A stretch of DNA of 64,000 nucleotides, taken from Ipomoea triloba (Eukaryota > Streptophyta > Magnoliopsida > Solanales > Convolvulaceae). The translations under genes and the position numbers were made by a program. Under the pieces are notes generated by a model. That model saw only the letters and a program-made list of their open reading frames with translations, did no database searches and had not been told where the DNA came from. The stretch spans positions 24,414,506 through 24,478,505 of the forward strand of contig NC_044920.1 of NCBI RefSeq assembly GCF_003576645.1. The letters are read 5' to 3'. The first letter of the stretch is position 1. Each line of letters begins with the position of its first letter. This document shows, piece by piece, positions 19,818-33,100 of this stretch.

Positions 19818-22800
19818 TCCTAAATAAAAAGAGTAGTATGCAATTAGAGCCTCGATCAAACCATATGTATGGGTCTCAGTGTCTCACCTCTCAAATTTAA
19901 TCAAAGAATAAATTTTACTTTTGGTTCATTTGACTATTATAGATAAATCACAATTGGTCAATGACTATTAAAAAATTTTAATTATGCCCATGATTAGGTC
20001 ATTTGTATCATATTTGGTCATACTGTCTAATTTTTGGGCCAAGTATTATCAGAAATACTTCTCCCCGAAAGAGCATGCATTGCATTTGTTTCTTTCAAAA
20101 GAAATACTTCCAACAATAGTTGAAAAATTGAACGGCAGAATTAAATGTGATACAAATTATATAGTCATATACACCTAATTAGAATAATAGTCAGGAGACC
20201 AAAATAAATCTTCACCTAATCAAATTAAGATTAATTCCATTTTTTATAGTATCCTGCAAATATGTTCTTGATCGAAAATTTATCTTAAGTTGTAATCCAA
20301 CATACACTATATAATACTCCGTATCAACTTGTTATCACACAAGAAATGATCAACCTTAACATACACCAATATATGAATATGAATATGATACGGCATGATG
20401 AACCCCTTACACACATCCTATCCATCCCATATCGGAACAAAAACCGGCGGCCGGCCGGAAACCCGGAATCTCTCACAGACACGCGTACGTGTGTAACTGT
20501 AAACACAACAAATTCAATTCAAAACGAACAACGTCGATTAAGCGGAAATCATCAGCAATTCCGATCGAGAGTCCAAACTACGATCTTGCGAGCCTAGCTT
20601 GTCGCTTCGCATTTCGATTCTCGTGCTTTCGCTCTTATCCAACTTGCTATATGCACACCTGCTGTTCGTTTTCATCAGAAGCTTCTTCAATTTCTTCTTC
20701 TTCTTCCCCACAAGCTTCCTCTTCAATCTCGTCACCAATTTTTTCAACTCCGCAATCGCCATTCTTATACAGGAATTGAAATATCAGCTCGATCTTCATA
20801 CACCGTCGCCCTTGCTAGAAACCTAAACCTGCAAATTTAATAAGAAAACTTTTCTCATCTGATTATATAATATATAAAATATAAATGCTCGGTCTATCTA
20901 TAGGATTAATTTTTTTTAATTAAAACGAAACACATTTTTCAATTGATATAGATACCTGGAGGCTCCAGGTGGTAGATGTCCTTCTATGCCTATGAAAAGT
21001 TGAAGAAACAAGATTATACTTATGCCCCTTCTCTCCATCACTCTTTCAAGTGTATATATAAAAAAGACTTCAGATATTTTTCAAAAAAAATATTTATGTG
21101 ATGTCGTGTCTAAAAAGAAAATATGATAAATGTTTTTCAAAAAATAGATTATCTATTTATAACTAAATATAGATAAAATGTACAAGTATCAGGACGCTGT
21201 CTTCAATTCTATGCCCATGTAAAGATGCAGGAACAAGATTATATTATGCCCTCAATTAATCATTATACTGTGAATCATGATTCCTGTTGCAATATAGATC
21301 ACTGATATTTAAGTTAAAGCCATATTGATTAATCAGGCATTAATTAACATTGATGCTGCAGGCATGATCCATCCCACCAGGCTTTATTGCATTTTTTTTC
21401 CAAATACAAAATAAATAGAAACACTAAAAAAACTTTACATAAATATATAGGTCTAACGATGTCCTAATATCAACAAAAAATAAATAAATAAAAGTTTGGA
21501 AATACCCTTGGTGGGATCTCAAACATATTGGATATACTTTCTTTGGTAAAATGCTTCTTGCACTACATATATTGTTTTGTTTAACAAATTTTTAAATTTA
21601 TTGATTAATATTTGTGAATTGGTTCACTTAGATCAAGCAAATCCATTGTTTTAAGTTTTTTATTTTCGAGAATTTTTGTTTGTATAAAAAAAACATGCAT
21701 GGAGAAAGGAATGAGATATTAGGGTAGTCATTAATTGGCGATCACCTAGTTATATTGCTCTTACATAGTTATATTATCAATTGATGAAATAAAAAATATA
21801 TTAAATTATGCAAAACTCTTTGTATTTATTATTTATATATGTGAATTGACAAAACATTAACAAGATAACGTTAAAGAGATATCATTTGAGATAAATACCA
21901 AAAAATGAAACGATAAAATGGTTGTTAGGTACACCTTACATATGCACAAATATTATTGAATTTTTCTTGAAGAAATTGTAAGTGTGTGTCCAATAATTAT
22001 AAGTACTTCCAGCGCACATAAAATATCCGTATTTAGCTCAATATGTTGCGTAAATAGGGACATGAACCAAATTTTGTTCACCCTACCTAGGAAAATACAA
22101 TCAATTGCAAATATAATATTTAATAATATGACAATTTTTTTGGTGTACCCAGACAGTGACTAATTCCCTTTCTCCTTGCTGAATTGTATGCATCTCTTTG
22201 GGTGAGACAACTGACCTAAAGATTTAATATTGCTCCATAGTCCATACCAATGCCATGGATCAAACCCTGAATTTTTGGTTAAGAATGGACGAATCCCTTG
22301 CCTCTCAACCATACCCCAGATTATAATAATATGACAATAAAGTTCATTTAAAAAATGAAAGAGTATTGCAGGAATGCAAATAATTTAATTTAATTTATTG
22401 TTCACATTTGTATATATATTATCATGTAGTGACTTAATTAGCACAATTATCATATAAATAGAATGAAAAAAAAAAAAAAGTAGATTGTGCTTTTGGTCTC
22501 TTCAACATTTGTCATTTGTCATTTTGGTTCTTTATTATTAAAGGTTGTGACGGGTTTGGTTCTTTGGTACATGAAAGTGATGTAATAAATATTTATTTTA
22601 TACTTTATTTTGCTCAAAATTGAACATCGAAAGTGCTAGAATGTCTTTGAAGATATATGAACTTTAACGCTTTATTTTAAATTTATTCATCGAACGATTA
22701 AATTACCCGCTACACCCTTACAAAAATAACAGTATATTTTACGGAGTACATTTCCTAATAATGAGAACTAAGATGCTTTTATTTTTCACCACTCTTATTT

Positions 22801-23364
22801 AGGTAATATAACAACTTCCGTTGAGAAATAATTAAGCATGCGGGATACAACTATACAAGTAACGTAATTTCTTTTCAATCATCTAATGAGGGGTCAAAAC
22901 ATTTGACAACATTCCAATAAAGGGGAAAAAGACAATTGAATTGAAATGTGAAGATTTGTTACAAAATAAAACTAACCAATAAAAGTTAAAAACTTTATAA
23001 TTGGTAGCATAAATTCTATAAGAGATTTTAACTGATTGACCAATCAACATTTAATCTTACTTCTAGTGATAGGGTAAGGGTTTGAACCCTACTAAAGAAC
23101 CTGAAAAGTTATTAGGGACTTATAACAATCAGTTGCGGTAAAGATCTCTTGTACATAGGAGTGTCATTTGGGCAACTTAGAATTTATCTCTTTTATTAGC
23201 TTTGGTCTAGTTTATGGTATTCCAAAATCTAGATTGAGGAAGTTAAAAAATTTGAATTATGAGAAAAATATTTAACCACTATAAATAAAATATTAATTTT
23301 TTTCTAAACCATTTGAGTAACTCGGAACTTAACTCCCTCATTTGCTGCATAAATTGTGTCTTAG
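19818..23364. other. Intergenic region between the TBL copies
   Basis: No gene is supported. A lysine-rich reverse frame at 20538-20762 comes from a CTTCTT-rich tract. The segment 22760-22930 is the second copy of the TBL upstream region. The rest is AT-rich DNA with homopolymer runs. Confidence 0.55.
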
Positions 23365-23374
23365 TTATATAAAA
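23365..23374 (+). promoter_or_regulatory. Probable TATA box of TBL copy 2
   Basis: TTATATAAAA lies about 140 bases upstream of the ATG at 23514. That leaves room for a leader starting near 23400. The assignment rests on motif and position only. Confidence 0.45.
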
Positions 23375-23513
23375 AATTAAATAAATTAAAGCCTGCAAGC
23401 ATCCATCCAACTTGACTTAATTATTCATTTCCCACTTCATTGCTACTTCTTTCCACCCTTTCATCTCTCTCCCTCAGATCTCATCTCCATTGAAGCTTCC
23501 TTCAAAAGCTTCA

Positions 23514-26331
23514 ATGGAGCTTCCCTCCTGCAAATCTCCAACACTGAACACCATAATCCTACCGCTGATCGCCTTCACGTTAATCTTCCTCGTCGCCTTC
23601 TCTCTTCATCGCCCTCTCATCACCACCGCTCCGCAGAACATCGCCGCACTTTGCGCTGCTAATCTCAGTGCAGCCGAAAGTATCGGAGCAGCGATTGGCG
23701 GCGCTGGTCTCCGGAAGCCTCCGGCTCCGGAGAAGTGTGATATCTTCGCCGGGGAATGGATTCCGAACGCGGAGGCGCCGTATTACACGAACGAGACTTG
23801 CTACAGCATTCAAGAGCATCAGAATTGCATGAAGTATGGGCGGCCGGATTCGGAGTACTTGAAGTGGCGGTGGAAGCCGGAGGGGTGCGAGCTCCCGGTG
23901 TTTGATCCTCGGTGGTTCTTGGAGCTTGGGAGGAATAAATCTTTGGCGTTCGTCGGAGACTCCATTGCCAGGAACCATTTCCAGTCGCTTGTCTGCCTCT
24001 TAACTAGAGTATGTACTGTTTTTGCCTTTCCCTTTTCTTTATTTTTCATTATATTTTGCCTTTCCCTTTAATTGGGTAATATTAAGGAGGAATTCTAGGA
24101 GGAAAACCAATTAAATTGGTTGAAATCAGAAAAATAAACAAAAACTTCATTACTAAAAATAAAAAAATTCATGAGAAGTATTAAAAGTGTCTAAAAAAAA
24201 ATAATAGTCTAAATGTTGAATAACAAAAATTATAGTCTAGGAAAAATTTGAAATTACCACCGAGGGATTAAAGGTGGAATTAATCATGTTTTAAATGACG
24301 TAACTTTACTTGATTAGTTATAATTGTTTCGTTTACCTTACGAGTAGAAAAATACTCAGTATAAAAGATTCAAATTTTTATTACTCCATATAAGGCAAAC
24401 TATTTAAGATAAAAATCTTAAGTGTGTATTTTCTCTTGAGTAAAATAATGTGAACTCTTAGATAGTAAAATTCTTGTAATGCATTATACTTTTTTTAATA
24501 GAGGATAAATGGAATAGTAAAAATTATGATCATGCCCAACTTTAAAAGAAACTTGTTAGTACTATCCAAAAACACAAACTTATATGTAATAGCTCACGAA
24601 CCACACATAAAATGTAAATCTCATTAAAAAGACTTAATTGATCGAGAATGTGTTGATAACAATTAAATTTGTGATAAGTGATTAGGTAGCATTACTCTTG
24701 CTTTACTCGATCTTTAAAAGAAGAGAAACGCGGTGTGGACTGTGGACCAAGACAATAGAATAGTGGCAACACAGCCAAATGGTCAGAGTGACAAAATTGT
24801 TTATCATGAGCTGGAGATGCGTCTTCCTCGGCTTAATTAGCGCCTTAATTTTGCGGATGGAAAAAAGGAAACTAATAACGCGTTTACTCTGCAATATATT
24901 TCTCGTTTTATTAAAATAAAAGTAACTAAATAAATCAAACTTATGATTTGCTTTTTCTAAATTTTTTTTTAAAAAATATTACTTTTAACATATATATATT
25001 TCATTGTCTCATTTCTTGGTATCATCGTCTTTGTTTAATTCAGCCGCTTGGCCTGACGTCCTACAACCTAGCAACTTGTGATTATTTAATATTGCTTTTG
25101 GAAACAACATTATTACCCTCTCCATTAGAACAATTATTATAACAATTTAAATGTGTTTAATTCAAACTATATAACATTACCAAGTATGTTTTTTTATTAT
25201 TATCAAACATTACTTTAATGTTATATATAACCTTACTTGGTTCTAACCACAAATATTAATGTTACATCCCCACAACCCCAACTAAACACACAAGATAATT
25301 TTACATTCTTGTAATTTTACATGACCTCTTGAGAGGTAATCCTATTACCTTAGATACTCTTATATATTACACAAACTAAATGCCCCCTTTATATAATATT
25401 CAAGAGTTATTTGTAAATTGATTGACCTGATACAGATACATACTACACATGAAATCGTGTCAAATGGGTGCAAAATTTGATTAAAAATATTTGTGGCAAG
25501 TGACTATCTTTTATCTATCATAGTTGAATGCTTCTCTGAGTGTAACTTGTTCTTGTTCAGGTTGCATATCCTGTTGACATTTCAAACACTACAGACGACA
25601 ACCGGAAGCATATGTTATACAAAGACTATAATTTCACTGTCAGGATGTTTTGGTCGCCCTATTTGGTCAAGACAGGAACAACCTTTTCTGAAGTCAACAC
25701 AAAGCCCTTTGAACTATACCTAGACGAATTTGATGAATCTTGGACCTCAGAAATCTCCACCTTTGACTACTTGATCATCAACGCTGGCCACTGGTTCTTC
25801 CGACCGACCAAATTCTACCTAGACTGCCAGCTCGTCGGCTGCCTGTACTGCCCAGAGCCCAACCTTACCCACTTGACTGAAGACTTCAGCTACAGGTGGG
25901 CTCTAAGGACGGCGTTTAGGGCGATTAATAGCTTGGAGAGTTTTAAGGGAGTGACATTCTTGAGGTCTTTTGCCCCACAGCATTTTGAAAATGGGGCTTT
26001 TGATCAGGGTGGAGCATGTGTGAGGACAGAACCATTTAAGAGGAATGACACAATTCTGGGGAAGTTTAAGATAGGTATGTATGATATTCAGAAGCAAGAA
26101 TTTGCAGTGGCAGTAAAGGAAGGGAGAAGGAAGGGGTCGAAATTTAGATTGTTTGATGTAACACAGGCAATGTTGTTGAGACCAGATGGGCATCCTAATG
26201 GCTATGGTCATTGGCCCAATCCAAACGTGACAATGTATAATGACTGTGTGCATTGGTGTTTGCCAGGGCCAATTGATACATGGAGTGATTTCTTGTGGGA
26301 GTTGCTGAAAAGGGAGATAGAGGATGAATAA
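23514..26331 (+). CDS. Trichome-birefringence-like polysaccharide O-acetyltransferase, 421 aa
   Basis: Two exons, 23514..24008 and 25561..26331, joined by a 1552-bp GT-AG intron in phase 0. Residues 13-31 are a hydrophobic signal anchor (Golgi type II topology in this family). Next come [13 protein letters not shown] and PYYTNETC of the TBL domain, the GDS motif (FVGDSIARN, Ser150) and, near the C-terminus, the DxxH motif ([14 protein letters not shown], Asp393/His396). GDS and DxxH supply the catalytic triad of TBL/DUF231 enzymes, which acetylate wall polysaccharides such as xylan, xyloglucan or mannan. Which polymer is used cannot be told from sequence alone. I chose ATG 23514; the frame extends upstream only through a TTG. 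Intact copy of a tandem pair. Confidence 0.93.
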
Positions 26332-26623
26332 CAGAGGTGAACTTGTATTTTTGTCTTCTTTTTAGTCTTCTTGTCTACCAAAGTTCTTAGGGGTGAAATC
26401 AGGAAGTAAAGAAGTTTCCCCGTCTAATTTCTCAGTTCTCAAACTGTAGCAAAATGTATAATGGTTCCAAAATTTGTTTACCGGAAATTGCACATTCATT
26501 AACAACAAATTCATGACATATCAGAAGTGGGTACAAGACTTCTAATAAGCATAAGCCTTCTATTTTGTTTTTGATTTGAAGATGAGCTTCAATGCATTTG
26601 ACATGTAACGTGCATACTACTTT

Positions 26624-28984
26624 TTAGAATGAAATCTTGATGAACACCAAGATATGTAGAGCTAAAATATAGAGAACAAAACCTGACCTTAGCAGCACTA
26701 GTTTCTGAATAGCCTCAGTTCGGCCAGCCACCTGATACGGAGGCTTCTGACGAGGGTCAACAATATAATCTGATGAAGCACGTCCTTTGTCAAAACTGCT
26801 GCTTCTTGCGTACCTGTTCCTTGCACTGCTACTTTCAGACCGCCTTTGAAGGCCTTTCAATCTCTCTAGGTTCATTTCTTCTATATGAATCTCATTTGCA
26901 AGGCCTTCTGCCTGGGCCTAAAAGCAGGAAAACAAAATTGAACAAGTTCTTCATCAACAACTATTAGGAGAGAAGATATTTGATACCACTGCAACATCAG
27001 CAGAACAGGGTAAAATGATTTACAGTATGGACTATGGAGTAATAAATTCACCTGTTTGGCAGCAAGCTGTTCAATTAGGCTGTGAAGCTGCTTGTCCAGT
27101 AATTTCTCACGTTGAGCTGAAAGATTTCATACCATTAAATTATAACACATCATCAAGGAACTAGAGGACTGCAGCAAACAAGGAAGCATATCTAACACTT
27201 CAATCAAACAAGAAGCTAATAAGAAATTGTATTTAGAGGTACCTGGAGAGGGTTGTTTCAATGCTTTATCCTGAACTTGTGCCCACTTTTTCTCAAGGTC
27301 TTGAACGAGTTCTTCCATTGATGCCTGATATGATAAAATAGTTTTAGCAATCAATGATAAGCTTAATAGACTAAATAAACAAGAAAAAGAAAGTATTGCA
27401 TCATGAGGAGAAGGGAGTAAGTTTCTAACCAGTTCATTTTTCTTGTCCTCTACCTTCTCTGCTAGTGTGGATTTTGAAGATTCTGTACCACTATCAACCA
27501 TGATAGTAGAGTTACTTACAGTTTTATTTGATTTTACGGACTGGCTTGCAACTGCAGCTAGCGCACTTTCTAACTCAGATCTCAAGTTTTCTTCGAACAG
27601 TTCCATTTCCTATAGAGCAATGTAGAAGTGTCAATGTCATTTTCTCTTGATAAAAAGATATTAGAAAGTATTAAGTATGAAGTAATAGTCAGCTTGCTGT
27701 CAATCCAAATGATCTAAACCAAATAAGAAGAGTAGTAATCAGAGCCTCAGACAATATCTATGGGTCTCGACTCCTCTGAAAAAGTAAATGGTAAATCAAC
27801 AAACTTTCTTAGTAGTTAGTGAACTGATATTTATAATCCAAAACTTTCTTAGTAGTAAATTGCCTAGAGCTGATAAAACAATTCATATGAAGATACCCTA
27901 GAGCTGATAAAACAATTCATATGAAGATACCCTACCCACTTTCAAGATGCACTTTGTTAAGCTTGAAGGTATGCAACACTAATATACTTCCCTCGCCCTA
28001 TTCATAGAACATTGTTATAATGGAACTTGTCTCTAACCTTTAATCTAATCTGAAGTGTATCTGCTTCCTGCAGTTTCTCTTCAATTTTGTTTTTACAATT
28101 TGATATAGCCTTCTCATATTCAGCATTTTCTTCTTGTAGTGTAACTTCTCTTTGTTGCGCCTGCCATAACAAATAAAACCACCATCAAACTTTAGAATTA
28201 AAACAGAAAAGCAGTGGTGTACATCTTTGTTCCCATGGCTGTGTGCATTAAGTTGCAAATTGGCTAAATTTAAGGAAAAGATAAGCAGAACTTCCATTTA
28301 CACAAGTTTTACCCTCAAAACAAATTAGTAGACTCTCCAACATCTAAAACAAATTGCAGCAGAGATTATGAGAGTGCAGTTAAAAATAGAATTGGATAGA
28401 CAAAATAGGGATAAGACAAAGCACTGCCATGATTTGAATTCATAATTCAGAGGATTGATTGTACAAACAACTCCTAAAATTTTTGAATCAGTTAAAATAA
28501 CAGTAAGCATTCCAAAACATTACAGTGACAGTGAAATCGAGAGCCAGAAATGAAAACACAAAAAATATACCGGCAGTCACTTCAATAACCACATGAAATA
28601 ATCCAAATATGAGTCTAGAAATCAGCTGATCATATAAATTACAGAGGAAAATTCGAGCCAGGGCAAGAAAACCAGCAACGAAACAAAGACCTGTTCCTTG
28701 GTGGCGGAGTGGGCATTGAGCTGGAGTGCTAGGGCGGCATTGGAGGCGAGGGAGTGAGCGTGGAGGTGGGGAAGGCGCTGTGAGATGTCGGGAGGCGGAA
28801 GTCTGAGTCGCAGATCTTGGATCGCGCGGCTAAGAGAGGCGGCTTTGCGATTCAGCTCTTGGACGTAGGCCTGCTGCTCGTCCGTCAAGATCAACGGGAT
28901 GGAATTTGGATCGTCGTCGTCGGCGCCGTTGATGTGTCCGCTCTTTCCGACCACATCTGCTGCCCAAGCAAGCAGCCCCGCCAT
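26624..28984 (-). CDS. Tail-anchored coiled-coil protein, 345 aa, six exons, function unknown
   Basis: Reverse-strand exons are 28984..28691, 28160..28038, 27609..27430, 27324..27243, 27116..27052 and 26917..26624, all GT-AG with consistent phases. The N-terminus is MAGLLAWAADVVG, followed by an acidic stretch, LTDEQQAYVQELNRKAASLS and LRLRLPPPDISQRLPHLHAH. The middle is coiled coil (REVTLQEENAEYEKAISNCK; EELVQDLEKKWAQVQDKALK; REKLLDKQLHSLIEQLAAKQ). The last roughly 20 residues (GFVLYILALHILVFIKISF) form one membrane segment at the extreme C-terminus, predicting a tail anchor with the coil in the cytosol. The pattern looks conserved in plants, but I cannot name the family. Confidence 0.85.
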
Positions 28985-29117
28985 CGCTGAGCGTTACTCC
29001 TCTTCCCAAGAGGTCTCAACTCTCAACTGTACTGTTTGCCGCTTAACTGATTATTACAATATAAAATTATTTTTTAATTTATAAAATATGGACTATTTAC
29101 TCAATAAATTTTATTTA

Positions 29118-29215
29118 AAGAAAATTGTAATTTATGTCCCTCCATAATATGTTAATTATCAATGTCACTACTGAATTATTAGTGATATAATTGTTGCCCT
29201 TCAATTTTCAAAACA

Positions 29216-29279
<64 letters not shown>

Positions 29280-29472
29280 CCTCAAAAGTGTAAATGTTGT
29301 CCCTCAATTTTCAAAACGGTACATATATTACCCCTCTCATACGACATACGGTATGTGAGGGACAATATATGTATTATTTTAAAAATTGAGGGACAATATT
29401 TACACCACTAATAATTCTGGGGTGACATTAATAATGCACATATTATGGAGGGACATAAATTATAATTTTTTC
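29118..29472. mobile_element. Foldback MITE with 9-bp target duplication (MULE-like), containing a TA repeat
   Basis: Inverted ends share ATTTATGTCCCTCCATAATATG (left, near 29131, and reverse-complemented near 29456). TTTTATTTA flanks both sides (29109-29117 and 29473-29481). A 9-bp duplication with long inverted repeats and no coding sequence fits a Mutator-type MITE. The interior includes a pure (TA)n run. Confidence 0.75.
29219..29275. repeat. (TA)n microsatellite
   Basis: A continuous TA dinucleotide run of about 55 bases inside the foldback element. Probably length-variable. Confidence 0.95.
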
Positions 29473-29987
29473 TTTTATTTATTTCTAAATGTTTAATATT
29501 TTAATATTTGAGTGGTTAATTATAGTTTGACTGTAAAATACAAACAAATAATTTGACTTGGATGGCTAATGTAAAGAAAAGATGTACTACACGTCTACAC
29601 TTGATAAGTGTCATTTCGCTCATTTGCGCTTACTATTTGTCTATTTGACTAGTTCTACCAAATATTGGACATGTTTATAGTTCGATTAATTTGTAAAATA
29701 CAAACAAATAATTAGTTGTGTTTAGTTAGTTTTGAATTATTTTATGATCCTCACTTGCTTAATATTTTATCCCAATGTGTTTCGATGTAAAGATTATAAT
29801 ATTAACTAGTGTTGTGTGTTTGCACTATCTAGGAAGATAATGTGTTGAAATGCAGTATGTAATGAAAATGGATCAAAGGAGGAAAATGCACAAGGACATT
29901 GAGACACTCCATGTCGAAGGTGGTGTTGATTTTGGCGAGTCTTCTCAACATAAATATGAGAAAAATCATTTAGAGACACATTCGTTT

Positions 29988-30144
29988 TATTAGGACTCTA
30001 CATAATAGAGTCATACTATAAGTCTCAGTCCTAGTTTACTTATGATTCTCAGTCCTAGTTTACTTATGATTCTCTTGTATATATACTCTTGTATTCCTAC
30101 AGTTATATTTTGTGAACTCTAATACAAACATAATTGTTCTCATC
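29988..30144 (+). repeat. 5' LTR of the copia element
   Basis: 157 bp, identical to the 3' LTR. It contains an internal duplicated block (AGTCCTAGTTTACTTATGAT occurs twice) and a TATATATAC-type TATA motif followed by CTCTTGTATTCC, the likely promoter. PBS follows at 30145. Confidence 0.95.
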
Positions 30145-30178
30145 TGGTATCAGTCGCTAGGGTTTCGTTCTTGTTCCC

Positions 30179-33100
30179 ATGGCTACGAATGACGGCTCTG
30201 CCTCTGAGCGGACCGTTTCAGATGTTGCTGTGAGTTCTGCGGCGCCGGCTCCCGTGTCGTCGCTCTCTTCTGCTCATCACTACATTAGCATCAAACTCAA
30301 CCACCGCAATTTTTTGTTTTGGCGTACTCAGGTTCTCCCGTTTCTACGTGGCCATGATCTCATTGATCTTGTTGATGGATCGTGTCCTTGCCCGGAGGAG
30401 TTCCTCCCTGCCGTGTCTGCTGCTACCTCGTCCGCTGCTGCTGTCCGCGTTCGGAATCCGGCGTTTGTTGCGTGGTCTCGCCGTGATCAAGGGTTGCTGT
30501 CTCTCCTGGTTTCTTCGCTGTCCGAGGAGGTGCTCTCCATCGCCGTCGGCTGTCGGACATCGAAGGAGTTGTGGGATGCCATTGAGCAGTCCCTCGCTTC
30601 CGCCTCTCAATCCCGCCAACTTCACTTGCTTAGCCAACTCCATGGTCTCCGGCAAGGAGATTCGTCGACGGCAGAGTATCTCGGGCGAGCTCGGCTTATT
30701 GTTGAAGATTTAGCTCTCGCCGGCCGGAAGGTAACGCTGGAAGAACAGAACCTGTACGTGTTCCGCGGCCTTCGACCGGAGTTCAAGGGTGTCACCTCTT
30801 CGCTGGCGGTTCGAGGACATCCGGTGACGCTCCTTGAGCTTGCTGACTTGCTGGGCGCGCAAGACTTCATCGCCGGTGATGATTACGCATTGCCTGGAGG
30901 TGCTGCACCGGCGGCTTTCGCTGCTCAGGGAGGTCGCCAGTCGCGTGGTCGTGGAGGAGGCCGTTCGGCTGGCGGAGCACCGTTCGGTCGTGCTGGTTCT
31001 AGTTCTGCTCGCGGTCGCGGAGGTTCTGCATGGCGCGGCGGCGGCGGTTCTGGTCGACAGTCACGTGGCGGTGGGAGAGGCCGTGGCAGAGGCTCTTCCA
31101 TCCAGTGTCAAATTTGCGGTTCATTTGGTCACTCGGCTTTGTCTTGTTACAAGTTGCCTTATGTTGTTTCTCCGCAAGCGAATTTTATTCATCAGGGTGA
31201 TTCGGCGAATAACGTGACTGCTCATACCTGGTTGCCTGACACTGGTGCAACACATCATGCCACACCTGATATAGCTGCCCTCTCTACTTCTGAAGAATAT
31301 GGTGGTAACGACACTTTACGTGTTGGTGACGGTACGCCTTTACTTATTAGTAACGTGGGTCATGCTTCTATTTCTACGCCTTCTAGGTCTCTTAAGTTGT
31401 CTCATATTTTACATGTTCCCCGTCTTTCTGCCTCTTTATTATCCGTTCAGCGCTTTGCGTCGGATAATCAGGTGTTTTTTGAGTTTCACCATTCCTTCTT
31501 TGTTGTGAAGGATATTCGGACCAAGGAAATTCTTTTGCGGGGCAATAGTTCCGGTGGGCTCTATACCTTGCCGGTTCCTTCTGGTTCACCTTCCGCGTTT
31601 ATTTCTGCTCGTGCTTCGGCGTCTACGTGGCATGATCGTTTGGGTCATCCGCATCAGCGTGTTTTACATCGAGTCTTGGAGTCTTGTTCTGTTAGTGAGT
31701 CGAATAAAACTTCTCATACTGTGTGTTCTGCGTGTCAAATGGGTAAATCTGCACGTTTCCCATTGCCACATGTTGTCTCTGTTAGTTCGAATGTGCTAGA
31801 TTTAGTTTATACGGACATTTGGGGCCCTGCTCCTGTATTCTCTTCTGAGGGTTATCGTTATTTTGTTTTATTTGTGGATGACTTTTCTCGTTATACTTGG
31901 TATTTTCCTATGAAATTAAAGTCAGATATATATTCTGTTTTTGAGCGTTTTCGATGTTTAGTTGAACGTGCCTTCAATCGTAAAATCAAAGCTGTTCAAT
32001 CTGATTTAGGGGCTGAGTATAAAAAGTTACATTCTGTTTTTGTTCAGCTTGGTATTAGTCATAGGCAATCTTGTGCGTACACACACGAACAGAATGGTCG
32101 TGTGGAACGGAAGCACAGGCATGTGGTTGAAACCGGGCTAGCACTTATGGCTCGTGCCTCTGTGCCGTCTCGGTTCTGGCATTTTGCTTTTGAGGCTGCT
32201 GTTTTCCTTATTAACAAAATGCCCTCGCATACTCTCCATAACTCTAGTCCTCATGTCTTAGTGCACAGATCTCAGCCATCATATTCCTTTCTTCGTGTCT
32301 TTGGCTGTCTGTGCTATCCGCACTTACGGCCATATAATCGTCATAAACTGTCTTACAGGTCTTCTCCATGTGTCTTTCTGGGCTATCCTGATTCGTTTCG
32401 GGGTTATAGGTGCATGGACCTGCGTACTAATAAAGTTTTTGTGTGCCGTCATGTGCGGTTTGATGAAGCTGTGTTTCCTTTTGGTGCTAAGTCTGTTTTG
32501 CAGGCTCCATCAGAATCTATTGCACGACCTTGGGCTGAATCTGTTTTTCATCCTGTGGCTGATCCATCTGTGGTAGCTCCCTCGCCTCCTGCTGATGTGG
32601 CTCAGAAGAGGCCTCGTGGTCGGCCACGTGGTCGTACTGTGCGTCCCACGGAGAGGTCTCACTCCATGGCCACTAGGAGTCGGTCTGTGGCTCCGGTTGC
32701 GGGTTTGACTGTGCAAGTTTCCTCTGTTGATCCTACTTGTTATACTCAGGCAGTCAAACACTCTGAATGGAGGGAGGCAATGGATCAGGAGTTCAATGCC
32801 TTGTTGCAGAATCAGACATGGTGCTTGGTTCCTCCCACTGCGTCTATGAATATTATTGGCTGCAAGTGGGTGTTTCGCACGAAAAGGAAAGCTGATGGAT
32901 CTGTTGAGCGCTACAAGGCCAGGCTCGTGGCTAAAGGGTTTAATCAGGTCCCGGGTCAAGATTTCTTTGACACTTTCAGCCCGGTGGTTAAACCTACTAC
33001 AGTCAGGTTGTTGCTCTCTCTTGCTCTTTCTTCTGGTTGGCTAGTCAGGCAATTGGATGTGCATAATGCATTCCTTAATGGTAATCTTACAGAAACTGTT

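Noticed and set aside
20538..20762. Lysine-rich 74-codon reverse frame as a small protein gene
   Set aside because: It reads the complement of a CTTCTT-rich low-complexity tract, with no recognisable domain or gene structure.
23490..23513. Longer N-terminus for TBL copy 2
   Set aside because: The added residues begin at TTG; ATG 23514 gives the expected short cytosolic stretch before the signal anchor.
29972..29987. Treating the 16-bp flank as part of the LTR
   Set aside because: If it were LTR sequence it would also appear after the 5' LTR and before the 3' LTR; it does not, since PBS and PPT are directly adjacent there.
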